A DNA stretch of 64,000 nt from an uncultured Muribaculaceae bacterium (GTDB lineage Bacteria > Bacteroidota > Bacteroidia > Bacteroidales > Muribaculaceae), in assembly GCA_910587235.1 (NCBI GenBank), contig CAJUKD010000003.1, forward strand, positions 1 to 64,000. Direction: 5' to 3'. Of the stretch, positions 29,801 through 38,429 are shown piece after piece (position 1 is the first letter of the stretch; every line of letters starts with the position of its first letter). The position numbers and the translations under genes are program-made. Under the pieces are notes generated by a model that worked only from the letters and a program-made list of their open reading frames with translations, was not told the DNA's origin and did not search any database.

Positions 29801-30542
29801 TAAGCGATATAACGGTTCGGATCGAGCGTTCTCCGAAATAATCGGGTTTGTCGGCGCTTTCGGGCGCGAACTGCATGACGACAGGACCCTTTACGAATGC
29901 AACGTTGTCCTTGTAGGCGGATACCAGATCGTTGGGATTTGTCTGCGATGTCTTTTTTATCAGTTTGAACAGCGATTCAGGCATCTCTTGCCCGTCGATT
30001 ATGAACGTGCCGTTGAAAATCTTGTGCCGGCAGTGTTCGGAGTTCACTTGCGAGAAACCGAATACTTCGCTGTCGGTCAGGCGGCGTCCGAGATTGTCGG
30101 CCAAAGCCGACAGATACTCTTCTTCTTCAGGACTGAGAGCCAGTCCCTCGGCAGTGTTGTAGGCTGCTATGTCGTCGATGCGGGCTATCGGGGCGGCTTT
30201 CTCTTCGATGTCGAATATGGTTGAGTCAAGACCCTCGTAGACGCGCTGGAGCATGGGGTCGTAGTTTGGCGCGGATTCATTGCCGCCTGCTACTCTGACG
30301 AATTCCTCAATGCGTCGAATGCCGGCAAGACCCATGTTCATGGTGATCTCGACGGCATTCGTGCTCCATGGAGTTATCATTTCCTTGCGCGGACCTATAT
30401 AGCGGCCTTCGAGCTTTCCGGCTGCTGTAGGGGTGGCTCCGCCAAGAAGCCATTTCAACTTTTGTTTTTCAGATTTGTCGAAACTGTGGTCGGTTTCTAC
30501 TGCAAAGACCTTGTCGGCACCTTTTTTGAAGAATACAAGCAT
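26811..30542 (-). CDS. purL: Phosphoribosylformylglycinamidine synthase, single-chain form
   Basis: The 1243-residue enzyme makes FGAM from FGAR, glutamine and ATP in purine synthesis. It has the long fused form: N-terminal PurS-like domain, linker, two AIRS-like ATP-binding halves (for example FSQVNSEHCRHKIFNG, LKAETHNFPTTVEPFNGAATGTGG in parts, HDVSAGGLVTTLLEM) and a C-terminal glutaminase. The glutaminase nucleophile is Cys1085 in LGVCNGCQL, with the His/Glu pair in MPHLERAIFPWQW. Length is near the usual 1230-1300. It stands alone behind its own promoter and diverges from the two-component genes. Confidence 0.97.
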   Translation of the reverse strand: MLVFFKKGADKVFAVETDHSFDKSEKQKLKWLLGGATPTAAGKLEGRYIGPRKEMITPWSTNAVEITMNMGLAGIRRIEEFVRVAGGNESAPNYDPMLQRVYEGLDSTIFDIEEKAAPIARIDDIAAYNTAEGLALSPEEEEYLSALADNLGRRLTDSEVFGFSQVNSEHCRHKIFNGTFIIDGQEMPESLFKLIKKTSQTNPNDLVSAYKDNVAFVKGPVVMQFAPESADKPDYFGERSIRTVISLKAETHNFPTTVEPFNGAATGTGGEIRDRLGGGRASLPIAGTAVYMTSYPRLSAEQRWQYAMDERKWLYQTPAEILVKASNGASDFGNKFGQPLICGSLMTFEHTEADKKYAFDKVIMLAGGVGFAAARDAVKGEPEPGQSVVLAGGDNYRIGMGGGAVSSVDTGRYSGAIELNAVQRANPEMQKRVANVIRALAESGVNPIVSIHDHGAGGHLNALSELIESTGGFIDIDALPVGDPTLSDKEIIGNESQERMGMVIRAKDIPLVERIAERERAPLFVVGRTTGDKRLRFGRTSTGEMAIDLGVDDMLGNSPRTVITDSTQPRNFENAVTSPDKITGYISDVMMLESVACKDWLTNKVDRSVTGRIARQQCVGEIQLPLSDCGVVALDYHGRKGIATSIGHAPAAALAASESASRLAIAESLTNIVGADLEKGLHSVSLSANWMWPCKNPGEDAALYSAVRACSDMACALGINIPTGKDSLSMTQKYPDGSKVQAPGTVIISAAAPVRDIRRTISPVLKNTKNSTLYYIDFSCDALGLGGSALAQTLNRVGNDVPDVKDTAYFSRAFDTVQRLVRSRKLAAIHDVSAGGLVTTLLEMTFANSRGGLNMYTDGFAIYGEDDLVKILFAENPAVVIQVEDDRKESVEKILDDAALRYFPVASPSADRVLMISHKDSVHMVNIDTMRRRWFTPSYLLDRLQSGEECARKRFDNFSRQPLRFRLPKGFKGSLASRGLEAVRKSRSGIRAAIIREKGVNGDREMAYSLHLAGFDVRDVHMTDLMSGRETLDDINMLVFCGGFSNSDVLGSAKGWAGGFLWNDTAAATLRRYYDREDTLSLGVCNGCQLMIELNLLFGIGGERPVEMAHNRSHKFESQFVNMTIPENNSVMFGPLSGVRAGIWVAHGEGRFVFRKAMSEFNIVGRYSYKDYPANPNGSTGAVAALASADGRHLAMMPHLERAIFPWQWAYCPSAHRNDEVTVWLDAFVNARRWIEEKTAAGK

Positions 30543-30585
30543 GGGAGCTTTCGGGGTTGAATTGTGATGAATTGGTAACTTAGCG

Positions 30586-30593
30586 CAAAGTTA
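30586..30593 (-). promoter_or_regulatory. -7 promoter box for purL
   Basis: Minus-strand TAACTTTG lies 44 bp before the purL ATG, the same octamer as at the valS and beta-galactosidase promoters. Confidence 0.55.
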
Positions 30594-30708
30594 GTGATAA
30601 TTGTTGAGATGCGTACAAGAGTTAAATCTAAATCTGTGGCGTATGTTAAGTTTTTATTAAACTTTGCATCCGGGATGTGATTGAATTGGAAAATCGTAGT
30701 AAATTTAC

Positions 30709-31422
30709 ATGGATAAATTAAATTGCACTCCTATGCCAAAGCCGTTGAAAATTCTTGTAGTGGATGATGAAGAAACTCTTTGCGAACTTCTCAGGTTCAA
30801 TCTTGAAACGGAGGGATATGAAGTTGATGTGGCTTACAGCGCCGAGGAAGCGCTGATGCTGGATATTTCCGCTTACTCGCTGATACTGCTTGATATTATG
30901 ATGGGCGATATCAGTGGAGTACAGCTCGCGTCCATTGTCAGAAATAATGTAAAGACTGCGCAGATTCCCATAATATTCTGCACGGCCAGAGATTCGGAGG
31001 CGGACATGATCGGGGGGCTTGACCTCGGCGCCGACGATTATATTACAAAACCGTATTCGGTGCGCAACGTGATTGCGCGCGTCAGGTCGGTGTTGCGCCG
31101 CTGCGACAGGCAGCACGTGGCTGATAAATCGGAATGTGTCGCCTTCAGGACGCTTTCAGTATTTCCGTCGCGGAAAATGTGTACTGTCGACGGAAAAGAA
31201 GTGAAAATGCCTCGCAAGGAGTTTGAGATTTTATGTCTTTTGCTTTCCAATCCGGGAACTGTTTTTTCGCGTGAGGAACTAATCAGGCGGATATGGCCGG
31301 AGGAAGTAGTGGTTCTTGATCGTGTGGTGGATGTGAACATCACGCGCCTTCGCTCGAAACTCGGGGAATATGGGAAAAATATAGTGACACGATCCGGATA
31401 TGGTTATGTTTTCACTGAATAG
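30709..31422 (+). CDS. OmpR/PhoB-type response regulator
   Basis: The 237-residue protein has a receiver domain (KILVVDDEETL; phospho-acceptor Asp62 in LILLDIMMG; Lys in YITKPYS) and a C-terminal winged-helix domain (FSREELIRRIWPEE, VDVNITRLRSKLGE, SGYGYVF). It overlaps the sensor kinase gene by 17 bp. The gene after the kinase is a PiT phosphate transporter, so control of phosphate uptake is inferred. The first ATG is used here; an ATG at 30733 would also keep the receiver intact. A TAAACTTTG sequence, one base longer in spacing than consensus, lies upstream near 30657. Confidence 0.92.
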   Translation: MDKLNCTPMPKPLKILVVDDEETLCELLRFNLETEGYEVDVAYSAEEALMLDISAYSLILLDIMMGDISGVQLASIVRNNVKTAQIPIIFCTARDSEADMIGGLDLGADDYITKPYSVRNVIARVRSVLRRCDRQHVADKSECVAFRTLSVFPSRKMCTVDGKEVKMPRKEFEILCLLLSNPGTVFSREELIRRIWPEEVVVLDRVVDVNITRLRSKLGEYGKNIVTRSGYGYVFTE

Positions 31423-32878
31423 GCTTACATATCACCGTCGCTTGTTTTTAGGGCTGGTGGTGTATTCACTGGTTCTTGTGACAGGTTTCGCGATATTACA
31501 GTATTACCGTGAGAAAGAGTCCAAGGCCGAGGAGCTGAACGGACGTCTGCAGCTTGTCAATGACATCTTTCTGCGAGGGATTGAACGCGGCGATTCATTA
31601 CCTGAACTTGAAAAACTTATCTTAGACTCGTTCTGCGGTCTGAGGATAAGTGTGATAGACTACATGGGGCGTATCGCCTACGACAATACTTTGCCTTACG
31701 AAGCTACCGCTCAGGTCGAGCCGGGAGTGCTGGCATCGCCTAACCACTTGAGTCGGAAAGAAGTTGCCGACGCTATCCGTAAGGGAGAGGGATTCGATGT
31801 ACGCCGCAACAGCGAACTGACAGACAATGCCTACTTCTATTCGGCAAAAAAGGGCGAGCGGTATATAGTCCGCAGTGCCGTACCGTACACGGTAAGCCTG
31901 ACCGGGCTGCTTTCCGCCGATTTTACTTTTATGTGGTTTTTGGCTTTGATAAGCATGGTTATGTGTGTAATAGGCTATTATGCTACCAGACGGCTCGGAC
32001 AGCATGTATCCAGGCTGAACCGTTTTGCGGAGCAGGCGGAAAGGGGAGAACGCATATTCGATACGGAACCGTTCCCTCATGATGAGCTGGGCGACATATC
32101 GAGCCATATCGTAAGATTGTACGCGCGTCTGCAACAAGCAGTGTCTGACCGCGACCGCGAGCATCGCGCGGCATTGCACGAACAGCAGGAAAAAATAAGG
32201 ATAAAGCGTCAGCTGACAAACAATATAAACCATGAACTGAAAACACCTGTCGCGGCCATGAAACTCTGTCTTGAAACATTGATGAGCCATAAGGATCTCG
32301 CCAGCGACAGGCGCGATGACTTTATCAGACGGTGTTATGCGGCAAACGAAAGACTTGGTCGCCTGCTTGCCGATGTTTCGGCTATAACGCGTATGGAGGA
32401 CGGTGGTGATTCTATCGCCAGGGAAACAGTCGATGCAGGAGCCGTAGTGGCCGAAGTATGCAGTGAGTATGAATTAATTGCCGAAGAAAAAGCGGTGACA
32501 CTGGATAATGGAATCGCTTGCGGAACAATGGTCACGGGCAATGCCGAGTTACTTGCGTCTGTGTTCAGAAACCTTGTCGATAATGCTCTGGCATACTCCG
32601 AAGGGGACAGGATAGAACTCCGTTGTCAGGACAGCGGCGACGATGTCGGTATTCTGACATTTGTTGTCGCCGATAATGGCTGCGGTGTTGCCCCCGAGCA
32701 TCTGTCCCGTCTGTTCGAGCGCTTTTATCGTGTCGACAAAGGGCGCTCACGCCGTGTCGGAGGAACCGGGCTTGGCCTTTCTATTGTCCGGAATGCCGTG
32801 GTATGGCACGGTGGCGATATACGTGTGGAAAACCGTAGTGGAGGTGGCCTTGTTTTCACATTCACGTTGCGGAAATAA
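31406..32878 (+). CDS. Membrane sensor histidine kinase (PhoR-like)
   Basis: From the ATG at 31406 the product has 490 residues: a first transmembrane helix (about 8-30), a periplasmic segment of roughly 140 residues, a second helix (about 165-190), a HAMP-like linker, the H box with phospho-accepting His276 (NHELKTPVAAM), and an ATPase domain (NLVDNALAYSE, DNGCGV, FERFYRVDKG, GGTGLGLSIV). It should phosphorylate the response regulator whose gene it overlaps. An ATG two codons upstream (31400) is possible. The assignment to phosphate sensing rests on the transporter gene 101 bp downstream. Confidence 0.92.
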   Translation: MFSLNRLTYHRRLFLGLVVYSLVLVTGFAILQYYREKESKAEELNGRLQLVNDIFLRGIERGDSLPELEKLILDSFCGLRISVIDYMGRIAYDNTLPYEATAQVEPGVLASPNHLSRKEVADAIRKGEGFDVRRNSELTDNAYFYSAKKGERYIVRSAVPYTVSLTGLLSADFTFMWFLALISMVMCVIGYYATRRLGQHVSRLNRFAEQAERGERIFDTEPFPHDELGDISSHIVRLYARLQQAVSDRDREHRAALHEQQEKIRIKRQLTNNINHELKTPVAAMKLCLETLMSHKDLASDRRDDFIRRCYAANERLGRLLADVSAITRMEDGGDSIARETVDAGAVVAEVCSEYELIAEEKAVTLDNGIACGTMVTGNAELLASVFRNLVDNALAYSEGDRIELRCQDSGDDVGILTFVVADNGCGVAPEHLSRLFERFYRVDKGRSRRVGGTGLGLSIVRNAVVWHGGDIRVENRSGGGLVFTFTLRK

Positions 32879-32979
32879 TATCATACATTTTTGCGATTTA
32901 ATTATTGCTTAAGGAAAATGTAATATTTATGAAATAAAAGCGGGCTTACTTTGCAGTGTAAAATGTTAAAGTATGCTTT

Positions 32980-35265
32980 ATGGAATTTTTATTTCTGTGT
33001 GTTATCGTTTTTCTGTTCATTCTTGCGGTTTTCGACCTTTCGGTGGGTGTGAGCAATGATGCAGTGAATTTTTTAAATTCGGCGATAGGTTCGCGGGCAG
33101 CATCGTTCCGGCGGGTGCTTATAGTGGCTTCTGTAGGAGTATTTATAGGTGCGGCCATGAGCAATGGCATGATGGATATTGCACGTCACGGCATTTTCCG
33201 TCCTGAGCATTTTTCGTTCTACGATATCATCTGTATTTTTATGGCTGTGATGGTGACCGACATTATATTGCTTGATGTGTTCAACACCCTCGGAATGCCT
33301 ACGTCGACTACTGTTTCGATGGTATTCGAATTGCTTGGGGCTACATTTGTCGTAGCGCTGATAAAAATGGCGTCGGAAACCACCGGATCCGGCCTGAATG
33401 ATCTGTTGAATACGGAAAAGGCTTTGTCGGTGATTATCGGAATATTTCTTTCTGTGGCTATAGCATTCTTTTTCGGTACGGTGGTGCAGTTTATTTCCAG
33501 ATTGATTTTCACTTTCGATTACCGTTGCAGACTGAAGTGGAAAATAGGTGTTTTCGGTGGTATCTGCTCTACGGCGATCGTCTATTTTCTATTGCTGAAA
33601 GGTGCCAAGGATCTGGTGTTCATGACTCCGGATGTAAAGACATGGATCGATGTCCATACACTTCCGTTGCTTGGATGTTGCTTTGCCGGATTCACGTTGC
33701 TGATGCAGCTGCTTCATGTGTTGGGCGTTAATGTGCTCAAGGTCATAGTGCTTATGGGTACATTTGCCCTTGCCATGGCTTTTGCGGGCAATGACCTTGT
33801 GAATTTCATCGGGGTGCCGCTTACCGGACTTGCGGCTTTCAGTGATTATGCCGCCTTTGGCGAAGGAAACCCGCGCACATTCATGATGAATTCGCTTAAC
33901 GGACCGTCGGACACATCGTTCTGGTTTCTGGTTGGCGCAGGAGTCATAATGGTTGTCGCTCTTTCGACATCAAAAAAAGCGCGGAAGGTGGCACAGACTG
34001 AGATCGGTCTTGGCAGCCGTGATTCCGGCGACGAGATGTTCGGATCGTCGCGTATCGCGCGACGTCTTGTAAGGTGGTCGCTTTCAGGACTTGGATGGAT
34101 ACGGCATATAGCTCCTGCCGGAATGCGCGTCTGGGTAAGCAGGCGTTTCGACACGAAAAATATGACAGTGGAGCAGGGTGCGTCTTTCGACCTCGTCCGT
34201 GCATCTGTCAATCTTGTCCTTGCCGGCGCACTGATCGCTCTGGGAACGTCGATGAAACTTCCGTTGTCTACTACTTTTGTCACTTTCATGGTGGCCATGG
34301 GTACATCGCTGGCAGACAGGGCCTGGGGTCGGGAAAGTGCGGTATTCAGAATTACAGGCGTGATTTCTGTTATAGGTGGATGGTTTCTGACAGCGGGTGC
34401 GGCATTCATAGGCGCCGGTATCATAGTCATGCTCATGCATTATGGCGGACATTGGGCTATGTTCGCTCTCGGGATTCTGACGATATTTTTAATAATAAGG
34501 AGTAATCGGCGCTTTCGTGCTGCCAAGACAGAAGAAAAAGGCGATGTGATGTTCCAGGCAATATTGTCGACAAAGGATCAGTCGAAAACATGGCCTCTGT
34601 TGTTTATGTACATCAAAGATTGTCAGGAGAAATTCTTTGTGTCTGCCGGCGAATGTTATTCGCTTATGTGCACGGCGTTCGTGCGAGAGGATTTGCGTAC
34701 GCTTGACAGGACGGAGCGCATACTTAAAAATCATAAACAGGAGCTGAAAAATGACCGCCGCAAGGAAACTCTGTGCCTGAGGCAGGTTAGCCGGACGGTA
34801 GCTATGGAGAAAAGCGCATGGTTTCATCTGGCTAACAACTGCTGCATGTCGATGCTTTATAATTTACGACGTATAAATGAAGTTTGCAAGGAGCATGTGG
34901 AGAACAATTTCAGAACCTTGCCAGAGCGTTATATCACCGAATCGGAAACAATATCGGCTAAAGTCGGAGAACTTTTTGAAGGAACATGCGGTATGATGGC
35001 CAGCGAAAGTCTTGAATCGGTGGATTCGCTGCGTATGCGCTGTGACCGGATAAAAGATATGATTTCCGAGTCATACCACAGGCTCTACAGCAATCTGCAT
35101 GAAGGCGATCCGGAGGCGATGAGCGTACTTTATGTCTACATGAACGTTCTTCAGGAAACACAGGAAATGGTGTCGTCGATGCGCAAGTATCTGCGTGCAT
35201 TTGCGAAACTCAAGGATAGCGCCTATTCTGGACGTGCTAAGGCAAAAAATATCATAAGTGACTGA
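32980..35265 (+). CDS. PiT-family inorganic phosphate transporter with PhoU-like C-terminal domain
   Basis: The 761-residue protein carries the PiT signature twice: GVSNDAVNFLNSAIGSRA near residue 25 and the matching FAGNDLVNFIGVPLTGL in the middle. It has about ten hydrophobic helices in the first 510 residues, then a hydrophilic helical C-terminal region of about 240 residues that resembles PhoU. PiT proteins import phosphate (or metal-phosphate) with protons or sodium. The fused tail, known in Bacteroidota, may regulate the channel in place of a separate PhoU. Context with the two-component pair supports phosphate-responsive expression. Confidence 0.9.
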   Translation: MEFLFLCVIVFLFILAVFDLSVGVSNDAVNFLNSAIGSRAASFRRVLIVASVGVFIGAAMSNGMMDIARHGIFRPEHFSFYDIICIFMAVMVTDIILLDVFNTLGMPTSTTVSMVFELLGATFVVALIKMASETTGSGLNDLLNTEKALSVIIGIFLSVAIAFFFGTVVQFISRLIFTFDYRCRLKWKIGVFGGICSTAIVYFLLLKGAKDLVFMTPDVKTWIDVHTLPLLGCCFAGFTLLMQLLHVLGVNVLKVIVLMGTFALAMAFAGNDLVNFIGVPLTGLAAFSDYAAFGEGNPRTFMMNSLNGPSDTSFWFLVGAGVIMVVALSTSKKARKVAQTEIGLGSRDSGDEMFGSSRIARRLVRWSLSGLGWIRHIAPAGMRVWVSRRFDTKNMTVEQGASFDLVRASVNLVLAGALIALGTSMKLPLSTTFVTFMVAMGTSLADRAWGRESAVFRITGVISVIGGWFLTAGAAFIGAGIIVMLMHYGGHWAMFALGILTIFLIIRSNRRFRAAKTEEKGDVMFQAILSTKDQSKTWPLLFMYIKDCQEKFFVSAGECYSLMCTAFVREDLRTLDRTERILKNHKQELKNDRRKETLCLRQVSRTVAMEKSAWFHLANNCCMSMLYNLRRINEVCKEHVENNFRTLPERYITESETISAKVGELFEGTCGMMASESLESVDSLRMRCDRIKDMISESYHRLYSNLHEGDPEAMSVLYVYMNVLQETQEMVSSMRKYLRAFAKLKDSAYSGRAKAKNIISD

Positions 35266-35328
35266 ACCGTCGGGCGCGAACGTGTGTTTTTATGGCATAA
35301 ATATGTCTAACTTAAAAACATAAAAGTC

Positions 35329-35580
35329 ATGTCATTTATCTGGTTTATACTTATCGGTCTTCTTTCAGGCTTCATTGCCGGCAAGCTTATGCGCGGAGGC
35401 GGCTTCGGTCTTGTGATAAATCTTATTGTAGGAGTTGTCGGCGGTGTGCTCGGTGGCTGGCTCTTCGGTCTTTTCGGCATACATACCGGCGGTATTATCG
35501 GCAGTCTGATCACATCTGTAGTCGGTGCTGTCGTACTGCTATGGATTGTCGGGCTTCTCAGCCGAGGCCATACGCGTTAG
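35329..35580 (+). CDS. GlsB/YeaQ/YmgE-family small membrane protein
   Basis: An 83-residue protein of three hydrophobic, glycine-rich helices (FILIGLLSGFIAGKLMRGGG, then LIVGVVGGVLGGWLFG and LITSVVGAVVLLWIVGL). This is the transglycosylase-associated or stress-response membrane protein family; its biochemical role is not known. It stands alone between the phosphate transporter and a bidirectional terminator. Confidence 0.88.
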   Translation: MSFIWFILIGLLSGFIAGKLMRGGGFGLVINLIVGVVGGVLGGWLFGLFGIHTGGIIGSLITSVVGAVVLLWIVGLLSRGHTR

Positions 35581-35594
35581 CAGATGTGGGTAAT

Positions 35595-35635
35595 AAACAG
35601 ACGTCCGGCAATATCAGATTGTCGGACGTCTGTTT
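35595..35635. terminator. Bidirectional terminator between the GlsB-like gene and valS
   Basis: AAACAGACGTCCG (35595-35607) and CGGACGTCTGTTT (35623-35635) form a perfect 13-bp stem with T-rich sequence on both outer sides. It serves the converging GlsB-like gene and valS. Confidence 0.9.
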
Positions 35636-35654
35636 ATTTTATGTGATAGTTTAT

Positions 35655-38336
35655 TTATTTCAGAGCAGCGAGGGTTGCGCGCAGTGTTTCGATTTTTGAA
35701 TTGGCGTCCGATAGTTTTTTGCGTTCTCCCGCTACGACCGCTTCGGGTGCGTTGTTGACAAAGCGCTCGTTTGAGAGTTTTTTCTCAATGGATGCCTTGA
35801 ATCCGAGCAGATAGTCGATTTCCTTTTGTACACGGGCTTTTTCGGCTTCCACGTCGGTTGAACCTGCCAGAGGGATGTTGAATTCAAGCGTTCCTACCAT
35901 GAACGACTGTGCGGCAGCATCTTTTTCGGCACCGGTCACAATCTCGTCGACATTTGCGAGTTTCTTTATCATGGGGTGCATTGCGGAATCGAGTTGTCCG
36001 ATAACCCGCAGTGTCAAAGCTTCTTTCTGAGGAATGTTCTTGCGGGCACGCACTCCGCGCACGCCCGTGACGATTTCTTTTGTAAGCTCCATTGCGGCGA
36101 GCAGGGCGCTGTCGGTATTTCCGGCTTCGGGGTAGGTTGCGTACATTATCGATGTGCCCTCCGGCCGTTCGCCGATCGCCTGCCATACTTCCTCGGTGAT
36201 GAATGGCATGAACGGGTGGAGCAGGCAGAGCAGTTTTTCGAAGTATGCTACAGCCGAAGTGTATGTGTGTCCGTCGACAGGCTGCCGGTATGCCGGTTTT
36301 ATCATTTCGAGATACCATGATGAGAAATCGTCGCGGAACAGACGGTAGACTGTCATAAGAGCTTCGCTGATGCGGAATTTCTCAAGGAGGTCGTTTACTT
36401 CGGCTATGGTTTCGTTAAGTTTGGATTCGAACCAGCTATCGGCCAGACGGCATACTTCAGGTTGTGTGGCAGCGGTGTCTGTAGGCCATGATGCCACCAG
36501 ACGGAATGCGTTCCAGATTTTGTTGCAGAAGTTGCGACCCTGCTCGCATAATTTGTCGTCGTACATGATGTCGTTGCCTGCCGGAGCGGCAAGCATCAGT
36601 CCCATGCGTACGCCGTCGGCACCGTAGTCGCGGATAAGGTCGAGGGGGTCGGGCGAGTTGCCGAGCGATTTCGACATTTTTCGGCCAATTGCGTCGCGGA
36701 CGATTCCGGTGAAATATACATTGTCGAAAGGCTGCTTTCCAACGTATTCATAACCGGCCATGATCATGCGTGCCACCCAGAAGAAAATGATGTCCGGTCC
36801 TGTGACGAGAGTGGCGGTGGGGTAGTAGTAGGAGATTTCCTCGTTGCCGGGACGGTTGATGCCGTCGAAAAGTGTGATGGGCCACAGCCATGAAGAGAAC
36901 CATGTGTCGAGTGCGTCTTCGTCCTGATGCAGGTCGTCGGCCGTCATGGCGGTGTTGCCGCTCTTTGCGCGGGCTTTTTCGAGGGCTTCCTCGGGCGTGC
37001 GTGCCACGACGAAGTCGGCACCGTCGTTATAGAAATAAGCCGGAATACGGTGTCCCCACCACAGCTGACGGCTGATGCACCAGTCCTGGATGTTTTCAAG
37101 CCATATACGGTAGGTGGTCTTGTACTTCTCGGGGACGAAACGGATTATGTCGTCCATGACCGGAGCAAGTGATTTTTCGGCGAAATGCTTCATGTCGACG
37201 AACCACTGCAGCGACAGGCGCGGTTCGATGGCTACTTTGGTGCGTTCGGAAAGTCCGACATTGTTGGTGTAGTCCTCGATTTTTTCCATCAGGCCGGCGG
37301 CCTGCAGATCGGCGGCTATGGCTTTGCGGACGTCGAAACGGTCCATGCCTACATACATTCCGGCGCATTCTGCAACTGTGGCGTCTTCGTTGAATATATC
37401 GATGGTTTCAAGATTGTGCTTCTTGCCAAGCATGTAGTCGTTTTTGTCATGTGCCGGGGTGACTTTCAGACATCCTGTGCCGAATTCGATGTCGACATAG
37501 CGGTCCTCGATTACGGGAATCACGCGGTTCACAAGCGGCACGATGACTTTGCGGCCTTTGAGCCATGTGTTCTTCGGATCCTTGGGGTTGATGCACATTG
37601 CAGTGTCACCCATGATGGTTTCAGGACGGGTTGTGGCTACCACGGCATAGCGTCGTCCGTCGGCATCGGTGTGTATGACCTGTCCGTCGTGGGCGGGAGT
37701 CCCGGCTGCATCGTCGTCTGCAAGATAATAGCGCAGGTAATAGAGCTTGCTCTGTTCCTGTTCGAAGAAAACTTCGTCGTCGCTGATGGCCGTACGGTTC
37801 TGAGGGTCCCAGTTTACCATGCGGAGGTCGCGGTAGATAAGACCTTTGTCGTAGAGGTCGCAGAAAACCTTGATCACGCTTTCGCTTCGCAGCGGGTCCA
37901 TGGTAAATGCCGTGCGGTCCCAGTCGCATGAAGCTCCGAGCTTGCGCAGCTGCTTGAGTATGATGCCACCGTGTTTTTCGGTCCATTCCCATGCGTGTTT
38001 CAGGAACTCTTCACGGGTTAGGTCTGTTTTCTTTATTCCCTCGGAAGCAAGTTTGGCTATTACCTTGGTTTCGGTGGAAATAGAGGCATGGTCGGTGCCC
38101 GGTACCCACAGGGCGTTTTTGCCCTGCATACGCGCACGGCGTACCAGAATGTCCTGTATGGTGTTGTTGAGCATGTGGCCCATGTGTAGAACTCCGGTGA
38201 CGTTTGGCGGCGGGATTACGATCGTATATGGTTCGCGGCTGTCGGGTTCTGAATGGAACAGTTTGTGCTCGAGCCAGTAGGCGTACCATTTGTCCTCTAC
38301 TTCGGCGGGATTGTATTTCTGAGGTATTTCTGTCAT
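35655..38336 (-). CDS. valS: Valyl-tRNA synthetase
   Basis: The 893-residue class I synthetase joins valine to tRNA-Val. Visible are [12 protein letters not shown] with the HIGH-type HMGH (51-54), the editing domain (about 200-390), KMSKS (553-557), an anticodon-binding helical region with [13 protein letters not shown], and a C-terminal coiled-coil arm (about 825-893). Length is normal. A TAACTTTG promoter lies 46 bp upstream, between valS and dnaG, so the two need not be cotranscribed. Confidence 0.97.
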   Translation of the reverse strand: MTEIPQKYNPAEVEDKWYAYWLEHKLFHSEPDSREPYTIVIPPPNVTGVLHMGHMLNNTIQDILVRRARMQGKNALWVPGTDHASISTETKVIAKLASEGIKKTDLTREEFLKHAWEWTEKHGGIILKQLRKLGASCDWDRTAFTMDPLRSESVIKVFCDLYDKGLIYRDLRMVNWDPQNRTAISDDEVFFEQEQSKLYYLRYYLADDDAAGTPAHDGQVIHTDADGRRYAVVATTRPETIMGDTAMCINPKDPKNTWLKGRKVIVPLVNRVIPVIEDRYVDIEFGTGCLKVTPAHDKNDYMLGKKHNLETIDIFNEDATVAECAGMYVGMDRFDVRKAIAADLQAAGLMEKIEDYTNNVGLSERTKVAIEPRLSLQWFVDMKHFAEKSLAPVMDDIIRFVPEKYKTTYRIWLENIQDWCISRQLWWGHRIPAYFYNDGADFVVARTPEEALEKARAKSGNTAMTADDLHQDEDALDTWFSSWLWPITLFDGINRPGNEEISYYYPTATLVTGPDIIFFWVARMIMAGYEYVGKQPFDNVYFTGIVRDAIGRKMSKSLGNSPDPLDLIRDYGADGVRMGLMLAAPAGNDIMYDDKLCEQGRNFCNKIWNAFRLVASWPTDTAATQPEVCRLADSWFESKLNETIAEVNDLLEKFRISEALMTVYRLFRDDFSSWYLEMIKPAYRQPVDGHTYTSAVAYFEKLLCLLHPFMPFITEEVWQAIGERPEGTSIMYATYPEAGNTDSALLAAMELTKEIVTGVRGVRARKNIPQKEALTLRVIGQLDSAMHPMIKKLANVDEIVTGAEKDAAAQSFMVGTLEFNIPLAGSTDVEAEKARVQKEIDYLLGFKASIEKKLSNERFVNNAPEAVVAGERKKLSDANSKIETLRATLAALK

Positions 38337-38381
38337 GACAGGTTATCTTGTTTTGCCTTTATGATTTTGTATTACAGGGCG

Positions 38382-38389
38382 CAAAGTTA
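38382..38389 (-). promoter_or_regulatory. -7 promoter box for valS
   Basis: Minus-strand TAACTTTG, 46 bp before the valS ATG, in the 93-bp gap after dnaG. Confidence 0.6.
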
Positions 38390-38429
38390 GCGAAAAATCG
38401 TTAATCAGCCATCATTGCGACTGTCTTTT

